From NCBI GenBank assembly GCA_002361535.1, contig DETG01000104.1, forward strand, positions 1 through 15,796: DNA of 15,796 nt, in the 5' to 3' direction. Below the pieces are notes generated by a model that did not search any database, was not told where the DNA came from, and was given only the letters and a program-made list of their open reading frames with translations. Shown here in pieces: positions 13,616-15,796 of this stretch. Each line of letters starts with the position of its first letter. The first letter of the stretch is position 1. The stretch is from Prevotella sp. UBA3294 (lineage in GTDB: Bacteria > Bacteroidota > Bacteroidia > Bacteroidales > Bacteroidaceae). The translations under genes and the position numbers were made by a program.

Positions 13616-14516
13616 AGTCTTCTTTTTTAAACCGTGATATGTTGGTGTTATTCAAATCAAAGAGGATCACTTCGTGGTTGGCACGTGCATTCTGCTGCGT
13701 GACGGCTTGTTTGGCCTTTAGGATCTCTTCCAGTTCGGGTTGCCGGATAACGATACTGTCGCCTGGCAGGATGGGCAGTTCGTCATCGGTGTGGAGGATA
13801 CCGATATAGCGGCCGTTGCGGAACAGGATGCGCCAGCGATAGAGAGGGTAGGCTGTTGAAAGGGGTAGGGTGTACTTCTTCAATGCCGGCAGGTATGGCC
13901 GTACATCTCGCATATCGAGGATAGGACGTTCACAGCTGAGCTTCGTGAAGTCACCTGTATTGTACATCATCAGCACACCACAGTCGGCAGGTGGAGCTTG
14001 CTGTGACAGCTGATGCAGACGTATCGTTGATGACAGGCGGATGTGGCGTTCCTTTGCTTTTGTCCGCAGTACCTCCATGAAGTGAAAGAACGTTTTACGC
14101 GTGCTGGGAGTCCAGTCGCAGTCGATCTGGATCTCATACACCTTTCCGATGTGGTGGGTCTCGTTCATCTGGATGATCCTACGTAACAGTTTATCGGCCA
14201 GGTCTGAGATGTCGTGCTTCATACAGTCGTTGACGATGAACACCGTGGGTATCACCTCTACACCTGGTGGGATACTGTCCTTGAATGCGATGGTCGCATT
14301 GGGCATCACCCGATCCTGCCCATCCACCACTACATCGAAATAACGCACATAAAGGCGATTTATTTGATGCTCCTTCAAAAAAGTTTGCTTGGCGGAGTCT
14401 AAACGGAATACGGTACTCCAGTAATACATGGAACGCTCCTTCTGCTGTTCCCCACATGCAGAAAACAACAGAAACAGCGCCATTGCCCATCCTATCATCA
14501 GTTTCTTATCTTTCAT
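13593..14516 (-). CDS. Lipoprotein of unknown function, possibly TIM-barrel-like
   Basis: 307 residues. The lipobox LFSAC puts the lipidated cysteine at C21. The mature region opens with 'YYWSTVFRLDSAKQTFLKEH'. In the middle, 'EIQIDCDWTPSTRKTFFHF' (about 148-166), followed by helices and a strand 'LSSTIRL', has the beta-alpha rhythm and Asp-rich strand end seen in sugar-hydrolase-like TIM barrels. This is only a structural impression, and I assign no activity. An in-frame TGA two codons upstream excludes a longer start. The ATG at 14516 and the next few codons are themselves made of the 7-bp repeat at 14504-14587. It sits downstream of the nuclease lipoprotein gene and overlaps the 700-residue protein gene by 23 bp, suggesting one leftward envelope operon. 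Confidence 0.85.
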   Translation of the reverse strand: MKDKKLMIGWAMALFLLFSACGEQQKERSMYYWSTVFRLDSAKQTFLKEHQINRLYVRYFDVVVDGQDRVMPNATIAFKDSIPPGVEVIPTVFIVNDCMKHDISDLADKLLRRIIQMNETHHIGKVYEIQIDCDWTPSTRKTFFHFMEVLRTKAKERHIRLSSTIRLHQLSQQAPPADCGVLMMYNTGDFTKLSCERPILDMRDVRPYLPALKKYTLPLSTAYPLYRWRILFRNGRYIGILHTDDELPILPGDSIVIRQPELEEILKAKQAVTQQNARANHEVILFDLNNTNISRFKKEDYEKIFND

Positions 14517-14587
14517 CTCTCATCTTTCCTCTCTCATCTTTCCTCTCTCATCTCTCATCTTTCCTCTCTCCTCTCTCTTCTTCCATC
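14504..14587 (-). repeat. Twelve-unit 7-bp array between two lipoprotein genes
   Basis: Twelve contiguous heptads fill 84 bp. On the minus strand they read mostly GATGAGA, GATGAAA and GAGGAAA (consensus GAKGARA). The array starts on the last base of the nuclease stop codon (14587-14589) and continues through the start codon (14514-14516) and first codons of the next gene. Unlike the convergent elements it has no palindromic core. The purine strand is the sense strand, and its GAGAGG/GAGGAAA units could serve as an RBS. Confidence 0.85.
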
Positions 14588-15483
14588 TACCTCAGTCCCC
14601 ACACATTAGGCACATAGCTTTGCTCCACTTTGTACTCTGTCTGGTCGGGCAGATTACAGAAGAAGTCGATACCTGTTCGCTTTTCCAGTTCATCGATGCT
14701 GATGGCATATTTCGACAAACTGTCGTTGGTACGGTCCACATTCTCGTTCTCACACCAGAAGGCGATGGCTCGATAGCCTTGTGCATTCTTGAGAAGCAAG
14801 GCCATGAAGAAATACTTCGGTACGATGAGCTTGTTCGACAACCGTCTGAGAATATTCGATTCGTCATCAATGGTTCCTCCCTTGCACACATACAGGGCGT
14901 CGGTGCCCTTGGCTGTAGCCCAGGTGCGGACCTGTTTCTCCATCATTGCCCATAGGCCGGCATTGAAGATGTTATATTGCGGCTGCATGTTCGTGAGATA
15001 GAAGGTCTGGTAGTTGGCTTCGGCAGAATACAATCGGTCGGCTGATGGACAGATATGCCCGTGGTCGAACCCCGTTCCCCAGAAATAGTCGCCGATGAGA
15101 TAATCTTCCGACGGACGGTCGAGATAATCGGCTAAAGGTAAGTCTGGGTCAAGGGGATATTGAGGGTTCCCGTTGTAACGTGAGGTGTTGGCAGTGGTAT
15201 TCTCTTTGTTCATCTCATAGCACGACCATCGTTGTGACTTCTTGTCACAGTCCCATTCCACGGTGTAGTTGACGACTGTGTTATGATCTGTCTTGTGGAC
15301 AATAACGAGGTTGTTTCCTCCTTTCAGATGAGGAAACTCCAAACGGTTGGCCTCGGGGCAAGTCACGGTAGAGTTCTGGTTACTGTTTGTCTCAATGACC
15401 ACATCTTCTTCTTTGTCATCACTGCTACAGGCTGTGAGGATCAATGGAATTGCCAGCAGATAGAGCAGTCTCACGTATTTCAT
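14587..15483 (-). CDS. DNA/RNA non-specific endonuclease (NUC1 family) lipoprotein
   Basis: A 298-residue envelope-anchored nuclease with lipobox LTAC (C19), followed by SSDDKEED, the acidic pattern linked to surface export in Bacteroidota. The catalytic core is the beta-beta-alpha-metal fold of Serratia nuclease. The general-base histidine is H143 in FDHGHICPSADR, the Mg2+-ligand asparagine is N174 in NAGLW, and the accompanying glutamate is E182; their spacing matches the Serratia enzyme. The classical D-R-G-H motif is D-H-G-H here, a substitution of the arginine that leaves the key histidine intact. The likely role is degradation of extracellular nucleic acid for nutrition or against neutrophil or biofilm DNA (inference). 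No promoter is visible in the 25 nt between the rpmE terminator and its ATG. Confidence 0.93.
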   Translation of the reverse strand: MKYVRLLYLLAIPLILTACSSDDKEEDVVIETNSNQNSTVTCPEANRLEFPHLKGGNNLVIVHKTDHNTVVNYTVEWDCDKKSQRWSCYEMNKENTTANTSRYNGNPQYPLDPDLPLADYLDRPSEDYLIGDYFWGTGFDHGHICPSADRLYSAEANYQTFYLTNMQPQYNIFNAGLWAMMEKQVRTWATAKGTDALYVCKGGTIDDESNILRRLSNKLIVPKYFFMALLLKNAQGYRAIAFWCENENVDRTNDSLSKYAISIDELEKRTGIDFFCNLPDQTEYKVEQSYVPNVWGLR

Positions 15484-15500
15484 AGGCGGTTCGTTCGGTG

Positions 15501-15552
15501 GGAAAAAGAAAGTGTGTCAGCGTGCATATGCAACTACACCCTGACACACTTT
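15501..15552 (-). terminator. Intrinsic terminator downstream of the L31 gene
   Basis: AAAGTGTGTCAG (15509-15520) and CTGACACACTTT (15541-15552) form a perfect 12-bp stem with a 20-nt loop that itself holds TGCATATGCA. Read leftward, the stem is followed by TTTCTTTTTCC, a U-rich tail, as expected for rho-independent termination. The nuclease ATG is only 25 nt further on, so this hairpin could also sit in, and attenuate, the nuclease leader. Confidence 0.85.
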
Positions 15553-15590
15553 TGCCTTAACGGTCTTATATATATAATAAGGTATATATA

Positions 15591-15796
15591 TTACTTCTTG
15601 GCAGTGCTCTTAGCATAACGGCTCATGAAGCGGTCAACGCGACCTGCTGTGTCAACGAGCTTGCTCTTACCGGTATAGAACGGGTGAGAGGTGCTGGAGA
15701 TCTCAAGTTTTACCACTGGGTAAGTTTCGCCTTCGAATTCTACTGTATCGTTTGTCTTTGCTGTAGAACGTGAAAGGAACATATCGCCGTTGGACA
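15591..15796 (-). CDS. rpmE2: 50S ribosomal protein L31, type B (5' end outside window)
   Basis: This is the last 67 or so codons of ribosomal protein L31, a component of the large subunit that bridges to the 30S head. The visible frame, read from the right edge, is [16 protein letters not shown] and onward through [20 protein letters not shown] to the C-terminus [10 protein letters not shown]. The HPFYTGK block and the lack of the zinc-binding CxxC cysteines in the visible part mark the type B (zinc-independent) paralogue. The internal ATG at 15782 is not the start: the frame continues to the window end and roughly 16-17 N-terminal residues are missing by comparison with the family. An A+T-rich spacer and an intrinsic terminator follow. 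Confidence 0.95.
   Translation of the reverse strand, partial: SNGDMFLSRSTAKTNDTVEFEGETYPVVKLEISSTSHPFYTGKSKLVDTAGRVDRFMSRYAKSTAKK

Noticed and set aside
14428..14955. 175-codon plus-strand frame with Ser/Leu/His repeats
   Set aside because: Its N-terminal part is the translated 7-bp array and the rest is antisense to the nuclease gene.

Overview
The window looks like chromosomal DNA of a Bacteroidota bacterium, most likely a Prevotella-type member of the Bacteroidales. Three things support this. Most genes have the Bacteroidota sigma-factor promoter (a TTG/TTTG -33 box, a 20-bp spacer and a TAnnTTTG -7 box) and no strong Shine-Dalgarno. Several secreted products are lipoproteins, or carry the short 'YNLNGQRV...GIYVVNGKKIVVK'-type tail common in Prevotella exoproteins. 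The housekeeping proteins (Mfd, TrpB2, type B L31) read as Bacteroidales versions. There is no rRNA, tRNA, IS element, phage gene or CRISPR array.

Layout. 1-678: gene-free, with a leftward promoter and leader at the left edge and a cluster of G+C-rich hairpins and short repeats at 424-549. 679-4158 (+): mfd, with its start codon only about 6 nt from the expected transcription start. 4324-5688 (-): a standalone TrpB2-type tryptophan synthase beta chain, convergent with mfd. 5689-6254: intergenic, holding the trpB promoter, an 11-bp-periodic TGCA array and a terminator-like palindrome. 6255-7505 (-): a secreted protein made of three 115-residue repeats. 7753-9231 (+): a sodium:solute symporter whose 3' end overlaps, antisense, the end of a small lipoprotein gene (9216-9698, -). 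9855-11335 (+): a glutathione peroxidase-like gene and trxB with a 1-nt overlap, probably a peroxide-detoxification operon. 11513-15483 (-): a run of three leftward envelope genes (DNA/RNA non-specific endonuclease lipoprotein, unknown lipoprotein, 700-residue helical-repeat exported protein). 15591-15796 (-): the 3' part of the type B ribosomal protein L31 gene, ending in an intrinsic terminator.

The most unusual content is between the genes. Purine-rich 7-bp tandem arrays occur at 4150-4325, 11331-11518 and 14504-14587, with a sequence-diverged relative at 6145-6224 and a possible remnant at 7605-7644. At five gene ends the array starts essentially on the stop codon, always with the purine strand as the sense strand. 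In the two convergent intergenic regions the arrays face each other across a shared ATGATTA...TAATCAT palindrome whose inner stem differs in sequence but still pairs. In the third case the array runs from the stop codon of one gene through the start codon of the next. I regard these as copies of one dispersed structured element acting at transcript 3' ends. A second unexplained structure is the TGCA array at 5945-6098, in which TGCA recurs in 12 of 14 consecutive 11-bp registers. Functions proposed for both are inference.
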